Assembly (NCBI GenBank): GCA_017889845.1
Contig: JAGGAJ010000057.1
Location: forward strand, 1-10,114
Direction: 5' to 3'
Origin: Deltaproteobacteria bacterium
GTDB lineage: Bacteria; Desulfobacterota; Deferrimicrobia; Deferrimicrobiales; Deferrimicrobiaceae
Length of the DNA: 10,114 nt
Below are positions 1-7,595 of the stretch, piece by piece. Both the position numbers and the translations under genes were made by a program. The notes under the pieces are model-generated. The model made no database searches and had not been told where the DNA came from. It saw nothing but the letters and a program-made list of their open reading frames with translations. Within the stretch, counting starts at the first letter, position 1. Every line of letters begins with the position of its first letter.

Positions 1-97
1 CCCCCGCCCTGTCCCGGCTGCAACAAACTGTTTCCGTCCATGCAGGGAAGTATACCACCCGGACGCGCAGATACCGCTCCGCCGCGCCGCCCCCCCC

Positions 98-126
98 TTG
101 ACACGCCGGCGGCCAGAACCTAACAT
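98..126 (+). promoter_or_regulatory. Predicted promoter of the MerR-family regulator gene
   Basis: A perfect -35 hexamer TTGACA (98-103) is followed after 17 bases by TAACAT (121-126), a reasonable -10. Transcription would begin near 132-134, leaving a leader of only about 15 bases before the ATG at 148. The -10 and the predicted start point are covered by the 12-base element described separately, an arrangement that suits negative autoregulation. Seen: hexamers and spacing. Inferred: activity. Confidence 0.6.
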
Positions 127-134
127 TTACGTTA
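121..134 (+). promoter_or_regulatory. Candidate MerR operator, copy 1 (TAACATTTACGTTA)
   Basis: This site has TAAC and GTTA as inverted 4-base arms around ATTTAC. Its core ACATTTACGTTA (123-134) recurs exactly on the minus strand in the fadE promoter at 2960-2971, in the same orientation relative to transcription. A second overlapping dyad, TTTAC-N6-GTAAA (126-141), extends it toward the gene. An AT-rich 12-base exact repeat placed in two promoters of a GC-rich window is unlikely by chance. Binding by the adjacent MerR protein is inferred, not shown. Confidence 0.6.
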
Positions 135-147
135 TGGTAAAGAACGG

Positions 148-546
148 ATGAAGCTGAAGAGCCGCGAAGACCACCAGCAGATCGGCGAACTCTCCCGGTC
201 TCTGGGGATCACGACCCGGACGCTCCGGCTGTACGAGCAACTGGGGCTCATCGACCCCCCCCAGCGCACCGAGGGGGGGATCCGGTACTACACGAAGGAG
301 GACATCCGGCGGATCAAGTTCGTCCTGAAGGTGAAGGAGCTCGGGCTCTCGCTGAAACAGATGCAGGAGCTGGCCGAGATATACCGGCAGACGAAGATGC
401 CCGACCGGATCATGCCGCGCCTGATCGAGATCCTCGACGGCCACACGGACGCCATCCACCGGAAGATCGGGAAGCTGTCGTCCCTCGCGCGGGACATCGC
501 GGATTACCGGAAGAAGATCGCCGAGTACTACGGGATCCCCCGGTAG
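148..546 (+). CDS. MerR-family transcriptional regulator (no metal-site cysteines)
   Basis: A DNA-binding regulator of 132 residues. The N-terminal winged helix-turn-helix typical of MerR proteins spans about residues 10-80: IGELSRSLGITTRTLRLYEQLGLI is the recognition region, followed by the wing around GIRYYTKEDIRRIKFVLKVKELG. Residues 85-125 look like the long dimerisation helix (ILDGHTDAIHRKIGKLSSLARDIADYRKKI). There is no cysteine at all, so it is not a metal sensor of the MerR/CueR/ZntR kind; the short C-terminal part leaves little room for a large ligand domain. The ATG at 148 is chosen because the domain begins shortly after it; no strong ribosome site is visible and the leader is very short. 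It converges on the chalcone-isomerase-like and acyl-CoA dehydrogenase genes, ending 18 bases from the former, and shares a promoter element with them. A role like LiuR, the MerR regulator of branched-chain amino acid and acyl-CoA catabolism in proteobacteria, is an inference from this context. The family call is firm; the regulon is not. Confidence 0.93.
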   Translation: MKLKSREDHQQIGELSRSLGITTRTLRLYEQLGLIDPPQRTEGGIRYYTKEDIRRIKFVLKVKELGLSLKQMQELAEIYRQTKMPDRIMPRLIEILDGHTDAIHRKIGKLSSLARDIADYRKKIAEYYGIPR

Positions 547-564
547 CGTGCCCCCCGTTGTCCG

Positions 565-1119
565 TCAATCCCGGCCGAGCATCCCCTTCTTCAGCCCCCC
601 GTCGGCGGGCTTCTCCCCGAACCAGACGAGCAGGACCGCGCGGGCCAGGGCCGGATCGCGCAGCGTACCCAGCGCCTTCCCGTTGTGGGTTGCCGAGAGG
701 GCCCCGTCCGGCGAAACGTCGATCCCGACCGTGTCCCCCGCCACGAAATCGTTCCGGAACCAGGAAAGGAACGTCTTCGCCTCCGCCGAGCGCGCCGCCT
801 CGGGGGCGTTGTTGGCCAGCCCCTCCGCGAAGGCGTCGACGATCTTCTCCTTCTCCACCTTCCTGTGGACGAAATGCATCCGGACGGCCTTCTCCCCCGG
901 GTCGCGGAGCAGTTCGTCGGTCGTGGAGACATTCTTCTCCGTATAGAGGGCCCCGACGTACACCTTTACGAAGAACTTCGTCCGGACGCCCGCGCCGTTG
1001 AGGTTCAGGATCTTCCGGCCGACGGTCACCGCCGGGGGAACGTTCACCCCGGCGACCTCCAGCGCCCACGCGGACGACGACAGGAGAACGAGCGCCACCG
1101 CGGCGACGAACTCCTTCAC
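565..1119 (-). CDS. Exported chalcone isomerase-like (CHI-fold) protein
   Basis: A 184-residue protein read from a GTG at 1119. It begins with a Sec-type signal peptide: VKEF, a hydrophobic run VAAVALVLLSSS, then an AWA cleavage site after residue 19. The mature part starts LEVAGVNVPPAV and shows the pattern of bacterial chalcone isomerase-like proteins, with R46 in GAGVRTKFFVKVYVGALY, Y55 and Y59, then HFVHRKVEKEKIVDAFAEGL and a conserved late FLSWF/GTLRDPALARAVLLVWFGE region. In plants the non-catalytic members of this fold (FAP proteins) bind fatty acids using an Arg and a Tyr; R46 and Y59 are candidates for the same role, which is my inference. The start was chosen because the GTG overlaps the acyl-CoA dehydrogenase stop by 4 bases (GTGA) and gives a complete signal peptide, although the frame stays open further upstream. 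Translational coupling and co-transcription with the dehydrogenase are likely. Real flavonoid chemistry is improbable. It is probably periplasmic and may bind a fatty acid or another small lipid. Confidence 0.82.
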   Translation of the reverse strand: MKEFVAAVALVLLSSSAWALEVAGVNVPPAVTVGRKILNLNGAGVRTKFFVKVYVGALYTEKNVSTTDELLRDPGEKAVRMHFVHRKVEKEKIVDAFAEGLANNAPEAARSAEAKTFLSWFRNDFVAGDTVGIDVSPDGALSATHNGKALGTLRDPALARAVLLVWFGEKPADGGLKKGMLGRD

Positions 1120-2894
1120 AAAGGGTACCTGTCCTTTTCGAGCGCGGCGGCGGCGAGCCTGCGCTTCGCGTCGAGAAGGCCCGTCGCGTCGTACCGCGTC
1201 GCCCGCCGGATCCCGGAAAGGAGCATCTGGAGCGTGTTCCCCTCCCCGACGTAGAAGGCCGCCCGGCGCGCAGCGGAAACCGCTTCCTCGCCCGTCCGGA
1301 AGGCGAACACCTTCGCCGCCGCCTCCGCGAGGGACGCCCGCGAGGCGTTTCCCGACGCGGAGATCTTCTCCGCCCGCAGCACGGCGCTCTCCAGGGCGAA
1401 CACGCCGATGGCCAGGTCCGCCAGGGCGATCAGCGTCTCCTGCTCGTCCTTGACCTTCTTCCCGAACCGCTGCGCCGCCGCGCCGGACAGGACCAGGAAC
1501 GCGTCCTTCAGGTTCTGCAGCAGCGCCTTCTCCGTCCCGAAGGGAGCGGCCGGCGCCTCCGCCCCCGGGGCAGAGAGGCGTCCGATCGCCTTCATCACCT
1601 CCTCCTGCAGCGGAAGCTCGCCCTTCATGGCGCGCCGCAGCAGCGTCCCGGGGATGAGCATCCGGTTGATCTCGTTGGTCCCCTCGAAGATCCGGTTGAT
1701 CCGCTCGTCCCGGTAGATCCGCTCCGCCGGGTACTCCTGGATGTAGCCGTACCCACCGAAGATCTGGACGACCTCGTCCGCGACCAGGGCAAGGACGTCG
1801 CTGCAGAATACCTTCGCGATGGCGCACTCGATCGAGTACTCCTCGATCCCGTTCTGGTAGACCTCGTAGTAGCCGGGGATCCCCTTCGGCACCAGCGCCA
1901 GGCGGTCGTCGACCATCCCGCCCACCCGGTACGCCACCGACTCGGAGGCGAAGAGGCACGCCACCATGTCCGCGACCTTCTCCCGGATGGCCCCGAACGT
2001 CCCGATCGTAACGCCGAACTGCTTCCGGAGATTGGCGTACTTCACCCCTTCCGCGAGGGCGTATTTCCCGCCCCCGACCACGCACGCTCCCAGCTTCAGC
2101 CGGCCCACGTTCAGCACGTTGAAGGCGATCTTGTGCCCCTTCCCGATTTCCCCCAGGACGTTTTCCACGGGGACGCGCGCGTCCTCGAGGATCAACGGGG
2201 TCGTGGAAGACCCCCGGATCCCGAGCTTCTTCTCCTCGGCCCCCGGCTTGACCCCGGGAAAGGTCCGCTCGACGAGGAAGGCGGTGAAGTGCTCCCGGTC
2301 GATCTTGGCGAAGACGGTGAAGAGGTCGGCGAAGCTTCCGTTGGTGATGAACTGCTTGGTCCCGTTAAGGAGGTAATGCTTCCCGTCCGGAGTAAGGGTG
2401 GCGGTGGTGCGGGCGCCGAGGGCGTCGCTCCCGGAGTCGGGCTCGGTGAGGCAATAGGCGGAGAGCCACTCGCCGGTGATGATCTTCCCGAGGTACTTCT
2501 CCTTCTGTCCCTTCGTCCCGTAATAGATGAGCGGAAGCGTCCCGATGCCGGAGTGGGCGGCGTACGCGGTGGAGAAGCCTCCGTACATGGATGCCTTCTC
2601 CGCTGCCACCAGGCTCGTCGTCTTGGACAGCTCCAGCCCCCCGTACTCCTCGGGGGCGTCGATCATGAGGAGGCCCAGTTCCCCGAACCGGCGCAGCAGC
2701 GAAACCATCAGTTCGAAGTCGTGGTTCTCCAGCCTCTCCACGTGGGGGAGGACCTCGTTCCGGAGGAACTGCTCCGTGGTCTCCCCCAGCGCGACCTGTT
2801 CCTCGGTGAAGTCCTCCGGCGTGAAGACGGCCGACGGGGGTGTGTCCCGGAACAGGTATGCGCCGCCGTGCAGGATCTTCTCCTCGGTCGTCAT
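1116..2894 (-). CDS. fadE: Acyl-CoA dehydrogenase, long FadE/VLCAD-type
   Basis: A flavoprotein of 592 residues catalysing the first step of beta-oxidation, acyl-CoA to trans-2-enoyl-CoA, and passing electrons to ETF. The N-terminal helical domain runs to about residue 145. Family signature 1 is at 146-160 (AYCLTEPDSGSDALG). The beta domain follows, then the C-terminal helical domain with signature 2 around 377-399 (QIFGGYGYIQEYPAERIYRDE). The catalytic base is most likely E404 in RIFEGTNEINR. An extra domain of roughly 165 residues follows, as in mitochondrial VLCAD and in Bacillus FadE (about 594 residues), whereas short acyl-CoA dehydrogenases stop near 380. Long-chain substrates are therefore likely but not proven. 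The ATG at 2894 has a GAGGTG ribosome site a few bases upstream, and a strong promoter lies 50-80 bases upstream. It is first in a two-gene operon with the chalcone-isomerase-like gene. No etfAB or electron-transfer quinone reductase is present in the window. The family is certain; chain-length preference is inferred. Confidence 0.95.
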   Translation of the reverse strand: MTTEEKILHGGAYLFRDTPPSAVFTPEDFTEEQVALGETTEQFLRNEVLPHVERLENHDFELMVSLLRRFGELGLLMIDAPEEYGGLELSKTTSLVAAEKASMYGGFSTAYAAHSGIGTLPLIYYGTKGQKEKYLGKIITGEWLSAYCLTEPDSGSDALGARTTATLTPDGKHYLLNGTKQFITNGSFADLFTVFAKIDREHFTAFLVERTFPGVKPGAEEKKLGIRGSSTTPLILEDARVPVENVLGEIGKGHKIAFNVLNVGRLKLGACVVGGGKYALAEGVKYANLRKQFGVTIGTFGAIREKVADMVACLFASESVAYRVGGMVDDRLALVPKGIPGYYEVYQNGIEEYSIECAIAKVFCSDVLALVADEVVQIFGGYGYIQEYPAERIYRDERINRIFEGTNEINRMLIPGTLLRRAMKGELPLQEEVMKAIGRLSAPGAEAPAAPFGTEKALLQNLKDAFLVLSGAAAQRFGKKVKDEQETLIALADLAIGVFALESAVLRAEKISASGNASRASLAEAAAKVFAFRTGEEAVSAARRAAFYVGEGNTLQMLLSGIRRATRYDATGLLDAKRRLAAAALEKDRYPL

Positions 2895-2945
2895 CGGCTC
2901 ACCTCGTCACCCGAGCTTCCCCTTCGTTCGCGGGGTGCTCCTGCA

Positions 2946-2974
2946 TTTATACTTCTTCTTAACGTAAATGTCAA
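2946..2974 (-). promoter_or_regulatory. Predicted fadE promoter
   Basis: On the minus strand, a perfect -35 TTGACA (2969-2974) and a -10 TATAAA (2946-2951) are separated by 17 bases. Transcription would start near 2939, about 45 bases before the fadE ATG. The 17-base spacing is normal sigma-70 spacing, not the stretched 19-20 bases of classical MerR-activated promoters, so a MerR protein bound here would more probably repress than activate by DNA twisting. That last point is inference. Confidence 0.75.
2960..2971 (-). promoter_or_regulatory. Candidate MerR operator, copy 2 (ACATTTACGTTA)
   Basis: Exact second copy of the 12-base core in the merR promoter, here overlapping the fadE -35 and running into the spacer. 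With its flanks it reads TTGAC-ATTTAC-GTTAA (2959-2974), an imperfect dyad with one arm mismatch. Aligned over 23 bases, the two copies match at 17 positions. A bound protein would cover the -35. No third copy is visible upstream of metY, the kinase-like gene, fadA or fadN. Confidence 0.6.
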
Positions 2975-2979
2975 ATACG

Positions 2980-3030
2980 ACGCAAACGGGCCGGGGGGGC
3001 CCTTTCTCCCCGGCCCGGCGGAATTCCCGC

Positions 3031-3031
<1 letters not shown>
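2980..3031 (-). terminator. GC-rich terminator after metY
   Basis: Immediately after the metY stop there is a small hairpin (GGCGG/CCGCC arms at 3017-3021 and 3027-3031). It is followed by a perfect 10-base-pair stem (2987-2996 with 3008-3017, CGGGCCGGGG on the plus strand) and an 11-base loop. On the minus strand the stem is followed only by TTTGCGTCGT, so the U-tract is weak and termination may be partial or factor-assisted. It lies just before the fadE -35 and would shield fadE from metY transcription. Confidence 0.55.
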
Positions 3032-4377
<1,346 letters not shown>

Positions 4378-4392
4378 TTATAGAGTATGTAG

Positions 4393-4420
4393 ATTATACG
4401 TGCCGCTATTGTCGTGTCAA
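4393..4420 (-). promoter_or_regulatory. Near-consensus sigma-70 promoter of metY
   Basis: On the minus strand, TTGACA (4415-4420) and TATAAT (4393-4398) both match consensus exactly, separated by 16 bases. Transcription should start near 4386, giving a leader of about 57 bases. The promoter starts only about 20 bases past the stop codon of the upstream kinase-like gene. The surrounding 4365-4400 stretch is strikingly AT-rich compared with the rest of the window. No clear operator dyad was found in it. Confidence 0.8.
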
Positions 4421-4438
4421 TCCCTTCGGGAAGAGCTA

Positions 4439-6217
4439 CTACCGCGCCCCGACCCGGGGGAGGCAGACTGTGAAGGTGGTCCCTTTCCCTGGTGCGCTGG
4501 CGGCCCAGATGTACCCGCCGCTCTGCTTGACGAAGCCGTACACGGATGCCAGCTCCAGCCCCGACCCCGCCTCGAGGGACCTTTGGAACGGATCGAAGAT
4601 GCGGGAAATGGACTCCTCGTCCATCCCGGGACCCGTGTCGCGGAACGTCAGGACGACATATTCCCTCTCCGGAAGGCCGATCTCCGCCGGCGCGTCGGAA
4701 GGGTCCAACTCCGCGACGGCGGTGCGCAGGGCCAGGGTCCCGACTCCCTGCATCCCCTCGCACGCGCTCGCCGCAAGGCGCATCACCATGTGGCGGAATC
4801 CCTCGGGATCGACGTGGACCATTCCACCCGCCGCGGCGGTGCGGACTGCGAGCTCCACGGTCCCGCCGCACGCCGCGCGCAGCGCCGGCTCCGCTTCCCC
4901 GACGAGGCGGTCCGCCTCGATGTCCCGCGGCTGGAGCATCTGCCGCCGGCCGAAAGCCAGCAGCTGCTCCGTCAGCTCCTTCGCGCGACCCCCGGCCTGC
5001 CGCATCTCCGCCAGCATGCGGCGCTTCGGATCGTCCCCGGGAATCCCCTTTTCCAGCATGGAGCCGTACCCGTTGATGATCGTGAGGAGATTGTTCAGGT
5101 TGTGGGCGACGCCGCCCGCCAGGCGCCCCACCGACTCCATCCGCTGGGAACGGCGCAACTGGGCCTCGAGGACCGCGCGCCGCTCCTCCAGCCGGTCCCT
5201 CTCGGCGGCAAGACGCAGCGTCCGGATCCCGTGGGCGAGGTCGTTGGCGAGCTCCTGGAGAAGGCGGACCTCGTCATCGTCGAAGGCATCCGGCCCCTCG
5301 GAGTAGATGGCGAGCGCCCCGAACGCCCGGTCGCCGGAGAAGAGCGGCAACCCGAGGACGGACTGGTACCCCCGGCGCAGCGCTTCCGCCTGCCACGGTG
5401 CGAAGAGGGGGTCCGAGTGGACGTCCCGCACGATGAACGGCCTCCCGGTCCGGATGGCAGCCCCGACGGGGCCGCGCCCCCGCTCGGTGTCGGCCCAGGA
5501 GACCGCCACCGTGTCCAGGTACCCCTCCTCGTACCCCGCCTGCGCCACCGGGCGCACGGTCTTCCCCGGGTCGTCCTCGGCGTACCCGACCCAGGCGAGC
5601 CGGTACACCCCCTCTTCCACGGCGATCCGGCAGATCGCGGAGAGGAGCGTCGACTCGTCCCGGGCGCGCATGAGCGCCCGGCCGCACTCCCAGGTCATCC
5701 GCAGGGCGCGGTTGGCCCTGCGCAGCGCCCGGTTCGCGACGCCGAGTTCACCGGTCCGTTCCTGCACGCGCGCCTCCATCTCGTCCAGCACGACCTGGAG
5801 GGTCTCCTCCGCCTCGCGCCGCTGCGTGAGATCGGTGAAGATCACCACCGCCCCGTCGAATTTCCCGGAGACGTCCAGCATCCGGTGCATCTCCACGCGG
5901 TAGTGGCGCTTCCCCCGCGGCGTACCGAGCGCCTTCTCGATCCCCCGGGAGGGGACGCCCGCGGCGAGGAACGCGGACATCTCCTCCGCAAGGAACGAGA
6001 GGGCCTCCCCCCTCCGTTCCGCCGCGTTATACCGGGTGACGGGGGGCCCGCCCCCTCCCAGCAGGTCCGCCGCGGCATGGTTCGCGTTGTCGATCCTCCC
6101 TTCCCTGTCCAGCAGCACGACGGGGGAGGGGAGGCTCTCGAACAGGGTGAGGTACTTGTTCTTTTCGTCCGTCATCGCCCGTGTACCAAGAATGGATGAG
6201 AGAAGTTCCAGCGACAT
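4439..6217 (-). CDS. PAS-GAF histidine kinase-like protein with degenerate ATPase motifs
   Basis: A 592-residue, apparently soluble sensor protein without transmembrane segments. Domains in order: PAS (about 18-135, FESLPSPVVLLDREGRIDNAN to VVIFTDLTQRREAEE), a coiled linker (about 135-175), GAF (about 180-335, ending in GLPLFSGDRAFGALAIYSEG), the HisKA H-box with H372 (GGVAHNLNNLLTIINGYG), and a HATPase domain (about 440-590). The G1 box is intact (DTGPGM, 527-532). Other motifs differ from the usual GGVAHDFNNLL-type kinases: N373 replaces the acidic residue after the histidine, the N-box reads RLAASACEGM (480-489) where NLxxNAxDAM is expected, the lid lacks the usual TTKxxGxG pattern, and the G2 box is GSGLEL rather than GTGLGL. 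It may be weakly active, a phosphatase or a pseudokinase. No response regulator is adjacent. The start is uncertain: neither the ATG at 6217 nor the in-frame ATG at 6175 has a clear ribosome site, and both keep the PAS domain whole. Confidence 0.88.
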   Translation of the reverse strand: MSLELLSSILGTRAMTDEKNKYLTLFESLPSPVVLLDREGRIDNANHAAADLLGGGGPPVTRYNAAERRGEALSFLAEEMSAFLAAGVPSRGIEKALGTPRGKRHYRVEMHRMLDVSGKFDGAVVIFTDLTQRREAEETLQVVLDEMEARVQERTGELGVANRALRRANRALRMTWECGRALMRARDESTLLSAICRIAVEEGVYRLAWVGYAEDDPGKTVRPVAQAGYEEGYLDTVAVSWADTERGRGPVGAAIRTGRPFIVRDVHSDPLFAPWQAEALRRGYQSVLGLPLFSGDRAFGALAIYSEGPDAFDDDEVRLLQELANDLAHGIRTLRLAAERDRLEERRAVLEAQLRRSQRMESVGRLAGGVAHNLNNLLTIINGYGSMLEKGIPGDDPKRRMLAEMRQAGGRAKELTEQLLAFGRRQMLQPRDIEADRLVGEAEPALRAACGGTVELAVRTAAAGGMVHVDPEGFRHMVMRLAASACEGMQGVGTLALRTAVAELDPSDAPAEIGLPEREYVVLTFRDTGPGMDEESISRIFDPFQRSLEAGSGLELASVYGFVKQSGGYIWAASAPGKGTTFTVCLPRVGAR

Positions 6218-6231
6218 ACGTTTATGGCATG

Positions 6232-6260
6232 ATTTTACCGCCGCGTGAAATATAAATGAA
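6232..6260 (-). promoter_or_regulatory. Possible weak promoter of the kinase-like gene
   Basis: On the minus strand TTCATT (6255-6260) and TAAAAT (6232-6237) are 17 bases apart, in an AT-rich patch. The -35 is poor. A start near 6225 would leave only about 8 bases before the ATG at 6217 but about 50 before the alternative ATG at 6175, so if this promoter is real it favours the shorter protein. Confidence 0.3.
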
Positions 6261-6261
6261 G

Positions 6262-6274
6262 GCGAATCATTCGC
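6262..6274. repeat. Perfect 13-base dyad GCGAATCATTCGC in the fadA-kinase gap
   Basis: GCGAAT and ATTCGC flank a single central base. It lies between the fadA stop and the kinase-like gene, next to an imperfect GGA/TCC palindrome (6281-6296). On the minus strand it is followed by TTCATTTATATTT, so it could be a weak terminator of the fadN-fadA transcript or an operator for the kinase-like gene. As an RNA hairpin only about 4 pairs can form with a 5-base loop, which is weak. Confidence 0.35.
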
Positions 6275-6305
6275 GGCCGGAAGGACGTCCGTCCGCCCCG
6301 GCGCG

Positions 6306-7484
6306 TTACGCGCGCTCGAAGAGCCCCGCGGCCCCCATCCCGCCGCCGATGCACATCGTCACCAGTCCGAGGGAGGCGTTGCGCCGCTTCATCTCGTGGA
6401 GGAGAGTGGCGGTCAGCTTGGCCCCGGTGCACCCCAGCGGGTGGCCCATGGCGATGGCGCCGCCATTGACGTTCACCTTGTCCGGGTCGAGCATCAGCTC
6501 CCGGATCACGGGGAGCGCCTGGGCGGCGAACGCCTCGTTGAGCTCCACGAGGTCCACCCGGGTGAGCTTCATCCGCAGCCGCTTCATGAGTTTCGGAACC
6601 GCCTCGACGGGGCCGATCCCCATCACCTCGGGGGCCACGCCGGCGACGGCGAACCCCAGGAACCGCGCCAGCGGATCCGCCCCCAGTTCCTTGAGGGCCT
6701 TTTCGGAAACCACCACCGCCGCGGCCGCCCCGTCGCTCATCTGGGAGGCGTTTCCCGCGGTCACGGTGCCCCTTGCGTCGAACGCGGGCTTGAGTTTCGC
6801 CAGCGCCTCCACCGTGGTGTCCGCCCGCGGACCCTCGTCGGCGTCGAAGACGATCTCCTTCCGGACCGGCTTACCGCCGTCCTTCTCCCGGAAGAGCACC
6901 GTCTTCACCGGCACGATCTCGTCCCGGAATTTCCCCGCCGCGGCGGCGGCGAGGGCCTTGCGGTGGCTGTGGTAGGCGAACTGGTCCTGGTCCTCGCGCG
7001 TCACCTTGTACCGGCGGGCCACCTCCTCGGCGGTCAGCCCCATGGGCATGAAGACCTCCGGCCTCGCGTCGATGATCCCGAGGTTGAAGGACGGCTTGTT
7101 CCCCCCCATCGGGACCATCGTCATCGACTCCGTGCCGCCGGCGACGACGATGTCCGCGAAGCCCGCGAGGATGCGGTCCGCCGCCATGGCGATCGCCTGC
7201 AATCCCGATGAGCAGAACCGGTTGATCGTGACGGCGGGGACCGTGTCGGGAAGCCCCGCCTGCAGCGCGCAGATGCGCGCCACGTTCATCCCCTGCTCCC
7301 CCTCCGGCATGGCGCAGCCGAAGATCACGTCGTCGATCCGCGCAAGGTCGAGGTTTTGCACCTTCTCCACGGCGCCGCGGATCGCCGCCGCGCCGAGGTC
7401 GTCGGGACGCGTGTCCTTCAGGCTGCCGCGGTACGCCCGCCCCACCGCCGTGCGAACCGCCGATATGACGTACGCCTTCGCCAT
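6306..7484 (-). CDS. fadA: Acetyl-CoA acyltransferase (3-ketoacyl-CoA thiolase)
   Basis: A cytoplasmic thiolase of 392 residues that cleaves 3-ketoacyl-CoA with CoA, releasing acetyl-CoA in the last step of beta-oxidation. The nucleophilic cysteine is C91 in [18 protein letters not shown]. The C-terminal signature [17 protein letters not shown] supplies H348, and C378 lies in [11 protein letters not shown]. These three residues and the length are those of degradative or biosynthetic thiolases; KAS-type condensing enzymes lack them. The ATG at 7484 is preceded by a GGGAGGG ribosome site about 7 bases away. It lies 111 bases downstream of the fadN-type gene in the same direction and probably shares its transcript. 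The order fadN-fadA is the same as in Bacillus fadNAE. An acetoacetyl-CoA thiolase role in the reverse direction is possible, but the neighbour makes fatty-acid breakdown the better reading. Confidence 0.94.
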   Translation of the reverse strand: MAKAYVISAVRTAVGRAYRGSLKDTRPDDLGAAAIRGAVEKVQNLDLARIDDVIFGCAMPEGEQGMNVARICALQAGLPDTVPAVTINRFCSSGLQAIAMAADRILAGFADIVVAGGTESMTMVPMGGNKPSFNLGIIDARPEVFMPMGLTAEEVARRYKVTREDQDQFAYHSHRKALAAAAAGKFRDEIVPVKTVLFREKDGGKPVRKEIVFDADEGPRADTTVEALAKLKPAFDARGTVTAGNASQMSDGAAAAVVVSEKALKELGADPLARFLGFAVAGVAPEVMGIGPVEAVPKLMKRLRMKLTRVDLVELNEAFAAQALPVIRELMLDPDKVNVNGGAIAMGHPLGCTGAKLTATLLHEMKRRNASLGLVTMCIGGGMGAAGLFERA

Positions 7485-7521
7485 GACCGTGCCCTCCCTG
7501 TATGCTTGCGCGCCAAATGCC

Positions 7522-7593
7522 TTAGCGCACGGACTCGCGGAGGGCTTCCTCTCCGCTACGCCCTTTGCGCGACGATTGTTCGATTCCCCTCAT
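7522..7593 (-). CDS. Possible 23-residue small ORF between fadN and fadA
   Basis: An ATG two bases after the fadN stop (TGAgcATG) opens a 23-codon frame, [20 protein letters not shown] and three more residues, ending in TAA. The peptide is charged and rich in Arg, Ser and Glu. The spacing would allow termination-reinitiation, but no good ribosome site is visible. The second half of the frame overlaps a hairpin. It may be a leader or spacer peptide, or nothing; I do not recognise it. Confidence 0.2.
   Translation of the reverse strand: MRGIEQSSRKGRSGEEALRESVR
7537..7556 (-). other. Hairpin in the fadN-fadA intergenic region
   Basis: GCGGAG (7537-7542) and CTCCGC (7551-7556) form a 6-pair stem with an 8-base loop that can add two more G-C pairs. 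No U-run follows, so it is not a standard terminator. It could protect the mRNA end or tune the fadN to fadA ratio. Confidence 0.35.
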
Positions 7594-7595
7594 GC

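Noticed and set aside
1..41. A possible divergent minus-strand gene starting at the ATG at 41 (MDGNSLLQPGQGG, running off the edge) behind a TATACT sequence.
   Set aside because: Thirteen residues, no ribosome site and no clear -35; cannot be supported within this window.
1..123. An open plus-strand frame entering from the left edge that reads PPCPGCNKLFP and ends in TAA at 121-123, suggesting a zinc-ribbon tail.
   Set aside because: Only one CxxC is visible, the rest is Pro/Arg-rich, and the frame runs through the merR -35. Not enough to call a gene.
547..564. A bidirectional terminator between the convergent merR and chalcone-isomerase-like genes.
   Set aside because: The gap is 18 bases and shows no hairpin with a T-tract on either strand.
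565..2085. A 506-codon open frame on the minus strand covering the chalcone-isomerase-like gene and much of fadE.
   Set aside because: Only the part after the GTG at 1119 resembles a protein; the upstream part is Arg/Gly-rich out-of-frame translation of fadE.
4400..6199. A 599-codon plus-strand open frame opposite the kinase-like gene, and similar long plus-strand frames opposite metY and fadN.
   Set aside because: They are antisense shadows typical of GC-rich DNA, with Arg/Pro/His-rich compositions and no recognisable domains; the minus-strand genes have clear catalytic motifs.
6255..6276. A possible second FadR-like box upstream of the kinase-like gene (GAATGA and TTCATT halves on the minus strand).
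   Set aside because: The half-sites are spaced about 3 bases too far apart compared with the fadN box.
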